64,000 nt of DNA from Paracoccaceae bacterium (GTDB taxonomy: Bacteria; Pseudomonadota; Alphaproteobacteria; Rhodobacterales; Rhodobacteraceae). The DNA lies in the NCBI GenBank assembly GCA_020425085.1, contig JAGQRW010000015.1, positions 47,061 through 111,060 on the forward strand, written 5' to 3'. Under the pieces are notes generated by a model that saw nothing but the letters and a program-made list of their open reading frames with translations, was not told the DNA's origin and did not search any database. Both the position numbers and the translations under genes were made by a program. Shown here piece after piece: positions 54,235 through 62,139 of the stretch (position 1 is its first letter; every line of letters starts with the position of its first letter).

Positions 54235-55211
54235 TGGCGTGTGGCCGCTGCCAGTTCACGAAATGCCGCGACCGAGCCGGCGGGCATCAGCACGTCCCAG
54301 GCCGCCTGACTGCGCGTTTTGAAATCTTCGAGTGCTGCGGCATCCAGCACCGAAACCATCACGCCGCTTTTCTTCAGCCCTTCGATCTCATTCTTGGCAG
54401 CCACTGCTGTCCAGGCCCGGTTATCGGCATTGGCCTTGGCCACTGCCGCATCGACGATGGCGCGGGTGGCATCGTCAAGCCCGGCATACCAGTCCGCCGA
54501 CATCAGCGCCGAACGAAACGGCGTGCCGGCGCCGATATCGGTATAATGGGTCAGAAACTCGGTATGGCGGAAGATCAGCGCCACCACAGGCGGGTTGACA
54601 TAGCCATCGACAATGCCCTGCTGCACCGCACCGGCAAATTCCGGCATGTCGACCACGACCCCTTGCACCCCCCATTGCTTGAACAGTTCGATCTGGCTGG
54701 AATCAATCGCCCTGAGGCGCAAGCCCTTCAGATCGGCGACAGAGGTGATGGGTCTTTTGGCGTTGAAAATCCCCATGGTGCCGCCAAGCCCGGTCAGGGC
54801 GGCGATGCGGATGCCCTGCCCCTCCATCGAGGCGCGGATGCCGTTCATCAGATCGCTTTCGGTATCCTGGGTGGCGCGAAAGAAATGTTCCATGTCATCG
54901 AACATGTAGGGTGCGAGAAAGCCGAGAACGTTCTTGTCCACCTCGCTGATCATCACGAAATTGGTCAGCCCGAATTGCAGCAGGCCCTGGCTGAGCTGAT
55001 CGACGATCTCGGGATCCTTGCCAAGGGAGCCGCCGGTAAAGACAGCCGCCTCCAGCCCGCCGGCCCGCAGGCTGGCGGCAAGGTCTTCGGCATAGACCCA
55101 GTCGGCGCAGGCCGGAACCGGCGGGCAGCCGACGGCGATCTTGATCTCGTCCGCCCAGGCGGGCATTGCCGTCAGCAGTGCCGCGGCCAGTGTCATCAGC
55201 GTCTTTTTCAT
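54231..55211 (-). CDS. TRAP transporter substrate-binding protein (DctP family)
   Basis: A 326-residue periplasmic binding protein with a signal peptide (LMTLAAALLTAMPAWA). The substrate-binding Arg is likely in SVADLKGLRLRAIDSSQIEL, and the family segment is MPEFAGAVQQGIVDGYVNPP. Four cysteines early in the mature protein (GCPPVPACADW among them) are uncommon for DctP. It follows the large permease gene by 26 bases. The ligand is unknown; an amidase gene lies on the other side of the operon. Confidence 0.87.
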   Translation of the reverse strand: MKKTLMTLAAALLTAMPAWADEIKIAVGCPPVPACADWVYAEDLAASLRAGGLEAAVFTGGSLGKDPEIVDQLSQGLLQFGLTNFVMISEVDKNVLGFLAPYMFDDMEHFFRATQDTESDLMNGIRASMEGQGIRIAALTGLGGTMGIFNAKRPITSVADLKGLRLRAIDSSQIELFKQWGVQGVVVDMPEFAGAVQQGIVDGYVNPPVVALIFRHTEFLTHYTDIGAGTPFRSALMSADWYAGLDDATRAIVDAAVAKANADNRAWTAVAAKNEIEGLKKSGVMVSVLDAAALEDFKTRSQAAWDVLMPAGSVAAFRELAAATRQ

Positions 55212-55237
55212 TGTCTTTCTCCCTTGTGGTTTGGTTA

Positions 55238-56554
55238 TCAGGTCAGGCCAAGCGCGCGCGGCAGGGCAAGTGTGAGGTCAGGCAGCAGGATCAGCAGGAT
55301 CAGAAGCAGAACTTCTACCGCCAGAAACGGCAATACCGCAAGACTGAGGCGCATGTAGTTCACGCCGCTGGTGGCGGAGATCACCATCAGGCAGCCCCCG
55401 AATGGCGGCGAGATCAGCCCGAGCGTCAGGTTGAGGCACGAAACCACCCCGACATGCACCGGATCGGCCCCGCCCGCGATGGCCGCCGGGATCAGCACTG
55501 GCACCAGCAGCACCAGCGCCATCGACACATCCATCACCATGCCGGCCAGAAACATCACACCACTGGCCAAAAGGAAATACGAGGTGCTGTTCAACCCAGC
55601 CAGTTGCACCGCCGAGGCGATCTGTTCGGGCACCCGCAACAGCCCCATCAGATAGCCGAACACCGCCGCCGCAAACAGGATCATGAAGATCGAACCCGTC
55701 AGCATCACCGTGCGTTCGACCGAGGCCGAGGTCAGTTGGCGGGTAATCCGAAACGATGCCGGGATCGAGTTGCGATCCAGCAAGGCATAGGCAAAGACCA
55801 GCACCAGTGTAATCGCCACCGCAATGCCCGCCGCCTCGGTCGGGGTGACGATGCCAAAGACGATGCCGGCAACGATGGTGATCGGGATCAGCAACGCCGG
55901 CAGCGCCCGCAGGATGGTGGCCCAGAACGGCGGCAAGCTATCGTGCCGCCCGCCGGGATGGTTTTCGCGTCGGGCGATCCAGAAATTGTAGACACCGAGA
56001 AATACCGCCATCAGCAGCCCCGGCACGATGCCGCCGGCAAACAGCGCCGCCACCGACACATTCATCAATGCGCCATAAAATATCATCACGATGCTGGGCG
56101 GAATGATCGGCCCGATGACGCAGCTTGCCGCCGTCAGGGCGGCAGCGAAATCGGCGCGGTAGCCCTTTTCGATCATCGCCGGAACCAGCGTGTTGGTGGT
56201 CGCTGCCGCATCCGCCACCGCCGAGCCGGATATCCCGGCCAGAAACACGCTCGACGCGATATTGACATAGCCAAGCCCGCCCTTCAGCCGTCCGACCACC
56301 AGCATTGCCAGGTCGATCAGGATCCGGGTTACGCCGCCCTTGGTCATGGTCTCGCCGGCCAGGATGAACAGGGGCATCGCGAGGAAGGTGAACACGTCGA
56401 TCTGGCTGAATATCCGCTGCGGCAGGATGCCGAGATAGGCCACATGGTCGCTTAGGACAAAGGCCAGCACCGCCGCGGCACCGGCGACGTAACTGATGGC
56501 GACCCCCGACAGAAGTGCCGCCAGCGCGAACAGGATGAGCAAGAGCCAGATCAT
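55238..56554 (-). CDS. TRAP transporter large permease (DctM)
   Basis: A 438-residue large permease of the usual length. It has the DctM segments IDVFTFLAMPLFILAGETMT and the C-terminal CLNLTLGLISPPFGGCLMVI. The start at 56554 (MIWLLLILF) has AAGGAG 6-7 bases upstream, so the open frame to 56761 is not coding at its 5' end. It heads the operon and is divergent from the XRE-cupin regulator, whose probable operator lies 32 bases from this start. Confidence 0.92.
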   Translation of the reverse strand: MIWLLLILFALAALLSGVAISYVAGAAAVLAFVLSDHVAYLGILPQRIFSQIDVFTFLAMPLFILAGETMTKGGVTRILIDLAMLVVGRLKGGLGYVNIASSVFLAGISGSAVADAAATTNTLVPAMIEKGYRADFAAALTAASCVIGPIIPPSIVMIFYGALMNVSVAALFAGGIVPGLLMAVFLGVYNFWIARRENHPGGRHDSLPPFWATILRALPALLIPITIVAGIVFGIVTPTEAAGIAVAITLVLVFAYALLDRNSIPASFRITRQLTSASVERTVMLTGSIFMILFAAAVFGYLMGLLRVPEQIASAVQLAGLNSTSYFLLASGVMFLAGMVMDVSMALVLLVPVLIPAAIAGGADPVHVGVVSCLNLTLGLISPPFGGCLMVISATSGVNYMRLSLAVLPFLAVEVLLLILLILLPDLTLALPRALGLT

Positions 56555-56585
56555 GAAAACTCCTTGAGGCGAGTATGGTTTTACG

Positions 56586-56621
56586 ATAGGAAAATTGTCA
56601 ATGAATTTTCCTATTGGAAAA
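56586..56621. promoter_or_regulatory. Overlapping palindromes, probable operator of the XRE-cupin regulator
   Basis: An 11-bp perfect inverted repeat, ATAGGAAAATT (56586-56596) and AATTTTCCTAT (56604-56614), has a 7-base spacer. Its right arm overlaps a second palindrome TTTTCC-TATT-GGAAAA (56606-56621). It sits between the divergent TRAP and regulator genes, ahead of the regulator start. Binding by the regulator at 56625 is the natural inference. Confidence 0.7.
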
Positions 56622-56624
56622 CCA

Positions 56625-57248
56625 ATGGCAGAGATCAATGCAGAAACCGGGACTGCAAGCCATCGCGCCGCATTTGGGGCGCGGGTCCAGAAACTCCGCA
56701 AGGCGCAGAACCTGACCTTGCAGCAGGTATCGGATGCCTGCGGTTTGGCGGCATCGACCATTTCAAAGATCGAAAACTCGCATCTGTCACCGACCTATGA
56801 CGTCATGCTGAAACTGAGCGAGGGGCTGAGCACCGATCTGGTAACCCTGCTGGAAAGCACCCCGACCCTGACGCCAAAAGCCGCAGGTCATGGGCGGCTG
56901 GCGATTTCGCGCGGTCATGACATGGCCCGGCTGGACGCCGGAACCTATGTTTACGAACCGATCGCAACCCAGTTGAAGAACCGGCTGATCGACGCCACCT
57001 TTGTCACCGTGACGGCGCGCGATGTCACTGAATTTGCCGATCCGATCCGCCACGCGGGCGAGGAACTGGTGGTGGTGATTGCAGGCGCGGTCGAATTGCA
57101 CACCGACCTGTATGAACCGATCCGCCTTACCGCCGGTGACAGTGTCTATTACGATGCAATGATGGCACATGCCTATGTTTCGGTCAGCGAGGATGACGCG
57201 CGCATCCTCAACATCGTTTCGGGCGCGTCCCAGAAGGGAGAGTTCTGA
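56625..57248 (+). CDS. XRE family regulator with C-terminal cupin domain
   Basis: A 207-residue regulator. The XRE helix-turn-helix spans about residues 15-70 (LRKAQNLTLQQVSDACGLAA, STISKIENSHLSPTYDVMLK). A cupin domain follows at about residues 125-200 (RHAGEELVVVIAGAVELHTD, LTAGDSVYYDAMMAHAYVS), where the ligand would bind. The start is uncertain: 56601 is possible, but it lies within the palindromic operator. The gene ends immediately before the amidase gene and is divergent from the TRAP operon, so it likely controls both. Confidence 0.88.
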   Translation: MAEINAETGTASHRAAFGARVQKLRKAQNLTLQQVSDACGLAASTISKIENSHLSPTYDVMLKLSEGLSTDLVTLLESTPTLTPKAAGHGRLAISRGHDMARLDAGTYVYEPIATQLKNRLIDATFVTVTARDVTEFADPIRHAGEELVVVIAGAVELHTDLYEPIRLTAGDSVYYDAMMAHAYVSVSEDDARILNIVSGASQKGEF

Positions 57249-58682
57249 ATGCTGACACGCGATGAATGGGTTGGCCACGATCTGGTCGGACTGGCCGAAC
57301 TGGCGGCCTCGGGCGAGGTGTCGCGCCGCGATATCCTCATGACCGCCATCCGCGAGATCGAGCGGCTGAACCCCGCCCTGAACGCGGTGGTGCTGACGCA
57401 GTTCGAACAGGCGCTGGATGCGCTGGATCAGGCGACGGCAGTGCACCGGTTTTCCGGCCTGCCCTATCTGATCAAGGACCTGCACGCGCCGGTCAGGGGG
57501 ATGCCGCTGTCCAATGGCAGCCAGCGGTTCAAGGGCACGGTGTTTGATTTTGACTCAACCACCGTGTCGCGGCTGCGCGCCGCCGGTTTGGGCCTGCTGG
57601 GACGAACTGCTTCGCCGGAATTCGGTCTGTCGCTCAGCACCGAAAGCGCGCTTTGGGGTATCACCCGCAACCCCTGGAATCTAGATCATGGCGCTGGCGG
57701 TTCCAGCGGTGGCGCAGCCGCGGCGGTGGCCTCGGGCATGTTGCCTGCGGCCCATGCCACCGACAGCGCCGGTTCGATCCGCATTCCGGCGGCGTTCAAC
57801 GGCCTGGTCGGCCTGAAACCGACGCGCGGGCTAAATGCTTTGGGGCCGCACCGGGGGGATCCGAATTTCGGCCTCAGCCATGAACATGCCGTGGCGCGAT
57901 CGGTGCGCGACACGGCGGCGCTGTTGGATATCACCGCCGGCCCGGACGGCGGCTGCCCCTATTTCACCGCCAAACCCCAAACCCCGTTCGAGACGCTGAT
58001 CCAGCGCCCGCCAGCGCGGTTGAGGATCGGTTTCGTCACCCGGCAGTTTCACGGCCCGGCGGTTCACGCCGAAAGCAGACGTGCCGTTGAAATGACCGCG
58101 AAACTGCTGGCCGGGCTTGGACATGAGGTAAGCGAAGAAATTCCCGATTTCGACAGCCTGCTGCTTGACCAGACCGCCATCCGGCTGCTGCTGGGTTCGC
58201 TTGCCGGGTTTTTCGCCGCTGTGCCGGGCGATGATACCGAGGCATTGTCAGGCTTTCAGCAGATCACCCAACAGGCGATAAGGTTTTCCTGGAACACTAC
58301 GCTTGGCGAGTATCTGCAACGGGCCGCGATCGTCAATCAGCAGGTGCGCGCGCTGGCGCGGTATTTTGAACGCCATGACGTGCTGCTGACCCCGGCCAGC
58401 AACGGCCCGGCCCCGAAACACGGCATTGTCAGCATGGATCACGGCGATCTGGACGGCTTTATCAACTCGCTGTTCGGGATCAGCCCGTTCAGCGCCGCCT
58501 TCAACGCCTCGGGCCAGCCGGCGATCAGCCTGCCGGTGCATCAGACCCCGGGCGGCCTGCCGGTCGGGGTGCAGCTTGTCGGCAGGTTTGCCGACGATGC
58601 CACGGTATTGCAACTGGCCGCCGAACTGGAGGCGGCATCCGCCTGGCAATGCCTTGCCCCGTTGCGTGTCGCCGGGACTTGA
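57249..58682 (+). CDS. Amidase (amidase signature family)
   Basis: A 477-residue hydrolase of the amidase signature family, with a Ser-cisSer-Lys triad. Lys76 is in LPYLIKDLHAP; the cis-serine is in GAGGSSGGAAAAVASG and the nucleophile serine in TDSAGSIRIPAAFNGLVGLK. The C-terminal SPFSAAFNASGQPAISLPV segment is standard. The start codon follows the regulator's stop codon with no gap, and AAGGGAG lies just upstream. Together with the TRAP system and XRE-cupin regulator it makes a module for uptake and cleavage of an amide; the substrate is unknown. Confidence 0.92.
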   Translation: MLTRDEWVGHDLVGLAELAASGEVSRRDILMTAIREIERLNPALNAVVLTQFEQALDALDQATAVHRFSGLPYLIKDLHAPVRGMPLSNGSQRFKGTVFDFDSTTVSRLRAAGLGLLGRTASPEFGLSLSTESALWGITRNPWNLDHGAGGSSGGAAAAVASGMLPAAHATDSAGSIRIPAAFNGLVGLKPTRGLNALGPHRGDPNFGLSHEHAVARSVRDTAALLDITAGPDGGCPYFTAKPQTPFETLIQRPPARLRIGFVTRQFHGPAVHAESRRAVEMTAKLLAGLGHEVSEEIPDFDSLLLDQTAIRLLLGSLAGFFAAVPGDDTEALSGFQQITQQAIRFSWNTTLGEYLQRAAIVNQQVRALARYFERHDVLLTPASNGPAPKHGIVSMDHGDLDGFINSLFGISPFSAAFNASGQPAISLPVHQTPGGLPVGVQLVGRFADDATVLQLAAELEAASAWQCLAPLRVAGT

Positions 58683-58726
58683 CGCCGGGAACGGCGGGCG
58701 GATTATCGGCGCAGCGACGCGCCGTT

Positions 58727-59974
58727 TCAGCCGCCATATTCGATGATTTCCAGCCCGGCATTGTAATCGGTGGCATAGATCAGCCCGCTGGCATCCACGA
58801 ACACATCCGCCGACTGGATCACCTGTGGCCGGTTCGGGCGCGGATCCAGCAGACGGCGCGGCGCGGCGGGCACCAGTGCTGCGGTTTCAACCGGGCGGTA
58901 AGGATCGGAAATGTCAAAGGCGCGGATGCCGGCATTTTGCCAGGTGGCAAAGATCAGGCTGTCGGAAACGAATGAACCGGGGCGGTTCTCATGCAGATTA
59001 TGCGGGCCGAAATGGCCACCCTTTCGGGTATAATCGGCCTCCGGCGGGATCGGCAGGGTGGCAATGCTGATCGGGTTTGACGGCTCGCGGATGTCGAAAA
59101 TCCAGGTGTGCTTGCGCCCGTCCGCCTCATGGTCCAGCACCGCCTCATCGGCCACCAGCAACAGGCCGCGATCCACCAGCGGCAACGCCGAATGGGTGCC
59201 GCCGCCATAGGGCGGGCACCAGTTCCTGTGCGCGATCAGGCGCGGCGCGGCAGGATCGGAAATGTCCAGCAGCGTCAGCCCCCCGTCGCGCCAGCAGGCA
59301 TAGGCGGTATCGCCCGCAACCAGCGCATGATGCAGCGCCCAGCGTCGCCCCTCGGGTGCTGTCAGGGTTTCACCGGCGGCGCGATTCATCCCCTTCAGCC
59401 ACCAGCGCCCGACCAGTTCCGGTCGCGTCGGGTCGGCCATGTCGATGGTGACAAAGATGTAATCGGTAAACCCGTCCAGCAGCGCCGAAGCATAGGCATA
59501 ACGCCCGCCGACATACCAGAGCCGGTGAAGACCGATGCCGTCCACGTCCAGCCGACCGATACGGCGCGGCTTGTCGGGGGTCGAGATGTCATAGACGAAC
59601 ATGCCCGCTCTCCAGGCGCGCCCCTTGCCGGTTGCGACCGTGTCACCGACCGATTTGGTGTAATAGGTCTTTTCGTCGGCAAAGGTGGCGGTATCGGCAA
59701 AGAGATCAAGCGCATTGATCACCAGCAACAGATCGCCATGGGTCTGAAGGTGGATGTTCCAGGTATTGGCAGGTGCGGCAACATAGGTGGTTTCGCCCAG
59801 ATTGCGCGGATCACGAACATCGACGATGGAAAAACCGCGCGACCAGGGATGCGCCACATAGGCGTAGCCGCGATGCACCATCAGTTGCAGACCATCGCCG
59901 CGCCCGCCGATGTCGGAATGCCCGATCAGTTTCATGTTATGGGCGTAATCAGGGGCAAGCAGGTCGTTCATCAT
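58727..59974 (-). CDS. LVIVD repeat-containing beta-propeller protein
   Basis: A 415-residue protein made of LVIVD-type repeats. Recurrent blocks of the form x-V-D-[IV]-x-[DE]-P-x-x-P are visible (FSIVDVRDPRNLGETTYV, MFVYDISTPDKPRRIG, LTLLDISDPAAPRLIAH, IRAFDISDPYRPVETAAL), consistent with a beta-propeller. No signal peptide is evident. It follows the ribose-type ABC binding-protein gene on the same strand, separated by a hairpin. A cytoplasmic role as a lyase or hydrolase scaffold is possible, but I cannot assign a reaction. Confidence 0.8.
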   Translation of the reverse strand: MMNDLLAPDYAHNMKLIGHSDIGGRGDGLQLMVHRGYAYVAHPWSRGFSIVDVRDPRNLGETTYVAAPANTWNIHLQTHGDLLLVINALDLFADTATFADEKTYYTKSVGDTVATGKGRAWRAGMFVYDISTPDKPRRIGRLDVDGIGLHRLWYVGGRYAYASALLDGFTDYIFVTIDMADPTRPELVGRWWLKGMNRAAGETLTAPEGRRWALHHALVAGDTAYACWRDGGLTLLDISDPAAPRLIAHRNWCPPYGGGTHSALPLVDRGLLLVADEAVLDHEADGRKHTWIFDIREPSNPISIATLPIPPEADYTRKGGHFGPHNLHENRPGSFVSDSLIFATWQNAGIRAFDISDPYRPVETAALVPAAPRRLLDPRPNRPQVIQSADVFVDASGLIYATDYNAGLEIIEYGG

Positions 59975-59995
59975 CGCAGGTTCCTTGAAAAGACC

Positions 59996-60021
59996 GGGGG
60001 CGCGAACATCGCCGCGCCCCC
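59996..60021 (-). terminator. Hairpin after the ribose-type binding-protein gene
   Basis: A perfect 9-bp stem GGGGGCGCG (59996-60004) / CGCGCCCCC (60013-60021) has an 8-nt loop. On the minus strand it comes after the binding-protein stop and before the LVIVD gene and is followed by CGGTCTTTT. It may be a partial terminator. Confidence 0.6.
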
Positions 60022-60039
60022 GTTATTACCGGTTCAGCC

Positions 60040-61086
60040 CTATTTCGCCGCCGGTATCCAGCTTGCGGTTGCCGCGTCGCTTTTGCGGAATGCCGGAAAT
60101 TTTTCCTGCAACTCCTCGATGGTGCCGATGTTGTTGCTGATCAGGTCATCGCGCGTTACCAGCGTCGGTTGCAACAGGACCGAGCGGCCCGGGAACTGGC
60201 CCGCGATATCCAGTGCAACCGCCCTCACGGCCACCTCACCGACCACGGCGGCATTGGTGGCGGCGGTCGCCACCCAGGCGCTGTCGGGTTCGATCATCAA
60301 CTGGATATCGGCGGTCGAGGTATCGACGCCGTAGATCTTGACGCTGCCGGACATGCCAAGCTCGTCGATCGCCAGCTTGACGCCCTTGGCGAACTCGTCC
60401 CAGGGGGTGAAGATCACGGAAATATCCGGGTTGGCCCTGAGCACCGCCTTGGTCTGATCGGCGACCGAGGCCGCAACGGTGTCGTTGACCACACCCCAGA
60501 CCGCCTGTTCGGTCAGGTTGTGCTTGACCACGAACTCCTTCCAGACGGCATAGCGCCGATCAAGCGGCGCAAACCCGGCCACATAGACCGCCCCGCCGAC
60601 GAAACCGTCGCCCTTGTCCTTGATCGCCTGTTCCAGCACCAGCCGCGCCATGTCCTGATCGCTTTGTTCGATCTGCGGGATCAGTGGATTATCCAGGTTG
60701 ACGTCATAGGCCACCACCTTGATGCCCGCATCCAGCGCCTTTTGCGCCACATCCTTCAACACCTCGGGGCGGCCGTTATTGATGATGATGCCGGCCACGC
60801 CAAGGTTGATCGCCTGTTCCACAAGACTGCGCTGCGTGTCGTTGTCGTTGCGCGCCTGCGATATGGTCAGGTCGATATCCAGCGCCTCGGCCTGGCGCTT
60901 GACGCCGGATTCGAACGCCTGCAACCAGTCGCCACCGCCCAGAAAGCTGACGACGGCGATCTTCACGCCGCCTTTGTCGAACGGCGCGGGAGCGCCGGCG
61001 ATGCCGCCTGCCAATGCGCCGCCAATGCCAAGGGCCGAGGCCACGGTGGCCGCTGCCAGGGTCTTGAAAAAGTTGTTCATGTTCAT
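60040..61086 (-). CDS. Sugar-type ABC transporter substrate-binding protein
   Basis: A 348-residue periplasmic binding protein of the ribose/autoinducer-2 (PBP1) type. The signal peptide contains LAAATVASALGIGGALAGG. The fold signatures are VKIAVVSFLGGGDWLQAFES, the AINLGVAGIIINNGRPEVLK segment, and IYGVDTSTADIQLMIEPDSA. Conserved Asp and Arg in the cleft suggest a polyol, sugar or purine-like ligand. The start could be 61086 or 61080. It is the third gene of a leftward operon after the ATPase and permease. Confidence 0.88.
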   Translation of the reverse strand: MNMNNFFKTLAAATVASALGIGGALAGGIAGAPAPFDKGGVKIAVVSFLGGGDWLQAFESGVKRQAEALDIDLTISQARNDNDTQRSLVEQAINLGVAGIIINNGRPEVLKDVAQKALDAGIKVVAYDVNLDNPLIPQIEQSDQDMARLVLEQAIKDKGDGFVGGAVYVAGFAPLDRRYAVWKEFVVKHNLTEQAVWGVVNDTVAASVADQTKAVLRANPDISVIFTPWDEFAKGVKLAIDELGMSGSVKIYGVDTSTADIQLMIEPDSAWVATAATNAAVVGEVAVRAVALDIAGQFPGRSVLLQPTLVTRDDLISNNIGTIEELQEKFPAFRKSDAATASWIPAAK

Positions 61087-61110
61087 TCCCTTCTGGGTTG
61101 GTTTCAGTAT

Positions 61111-62139
61111 TCAGGTTTTCTTGCGGCTGAAGCCGTAGGTAAGGCCAAGCGCGCCGACCAGAACCGCGCCCTTGACGAAATCCTGCGCATAGTATGGCGC
61201 GTTCAGCATGGTCAGGCCGTTCAGCAGGACGCCGACAAACACCGCGCCGACAATGGTGCCAAAGGTGTTGGGTCGTCTGAGGCCGAGAACCGCAAAACCG
61301 ATCAGCGCGGCGGCAACCGAATCCATCAGCAATGACGCACCGGATGAAACGTCACCGCGCCCGACCCGCGCCGCCACCACGATGCCGCCAAGCGCAGCCA
61401 GCGTGCCGGAAATCACATAAGCCAGGGTTTTCAACCGATCCGTGGGGGCACCCGCCAGCCGCGTCGCCAGCTCGTTGCCGCCGGTGGCAAACAGCAGCCG
61501 CCCGATGCGGGTGCGTTCGGTCAGGACATAAAGCAATACCGCCACCGCCAGCATGATGATGACCGAAAACGGCACCACTCCGAACAGCTTGGACCTGCCG
61601 ATCAGCAAGAAATTTGGATCATACCGCCCGCTCGCCGCCGTGCCATCCGGCAGGATCAGCCCGGCCGAGATCGACCGCCCGGCGGTCGGGATCAGTTGCA
61701 GCCCGGTCAAAAGGAACATAACCGACAATGTCGCCAGCAGGTCGGGCACCTTGAGCTTGACCACCAGAAAGGCATTGCCCAGCCCGACCAGCGCCCCGAA
61801 TGCCAGCACCAGCGGCACGGTTATCCAGACGCCAAGTCCCCAGACGATCATGATATAGCTGGCCGCCATCACGCTCGATGCCGCCACCGCACCGATCGAA
61901 AGGTCAAAGCCGCCGACCGCCAGCGTGACGGTAACACCAACGCCAAGTATGGCCACGACCGATACCGCCTGTAAAATGCTCATAAGGTTGTTGATGCGGA
62001 TAAACGCCGGTTGCGCGATGGTGAAGCCGATCATCATTGCCGCCAGAATGACAAAAACAGCGCTCTGGCGCAGCAGCCGCAAAAACCGGTCGGGATCGCG
62101 TTCCTTGCTGGCGGTGGCCTGTTGCTGGGTCGTGGTCAT
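61111..62139 (-). CDS. Sugar-type ABC transporter permease (RbsC-like)
   Basis: A 342-residue permease with about ten helices. Family segments are GGFDLSIGAVAASSVMAASY, ATGGNELATRLAGAPTDRLK and the C-terminal GTIVGAVFVGVLLNGLTML. It overlaps the ATPase gene by 4 bases. It forms the pore of a carbohydrate-type (CUT2) importer. Confidence 0.91.
   Translation of the reverse strand: MTTTQQQATASKERDPDRFLRLLRQSAVFVILAAMMIGFTIAQPAFIRINNLMSILQAVSVVAILGVGVTVTLAVGGFDLSIGAVAASSVMAASYIMIVWGLGVWITVPLVLAFGALVGLGNAFLVVKLKVPDLLATLSVMFLLTGLQLIPTAGRSISAGLILPDGTAASGRYDPNFLLIGRSKLFGVVPFSVIIMLAVAVLLYVLTERTRIGRLLFATGGNELATRLAGAPTDRLKTLAYVISGTLAALGGIVVAARVGRGDVSSGASLLMDSVAAALIGFAVLGLRRPNTFGTIVGAVFVGVLLNGLTMLNAPYYAQDFVKGAVLVGALGLTYGFSRKKT

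Noticed and set aside
55166..56455. A 429-codon open frame on the plus strand rich in His, Gln and Arg
   Set aside because: It mirrors the TRAP large permease on the minus strand. The composition is that of antisense translation of hydrophobic codons.
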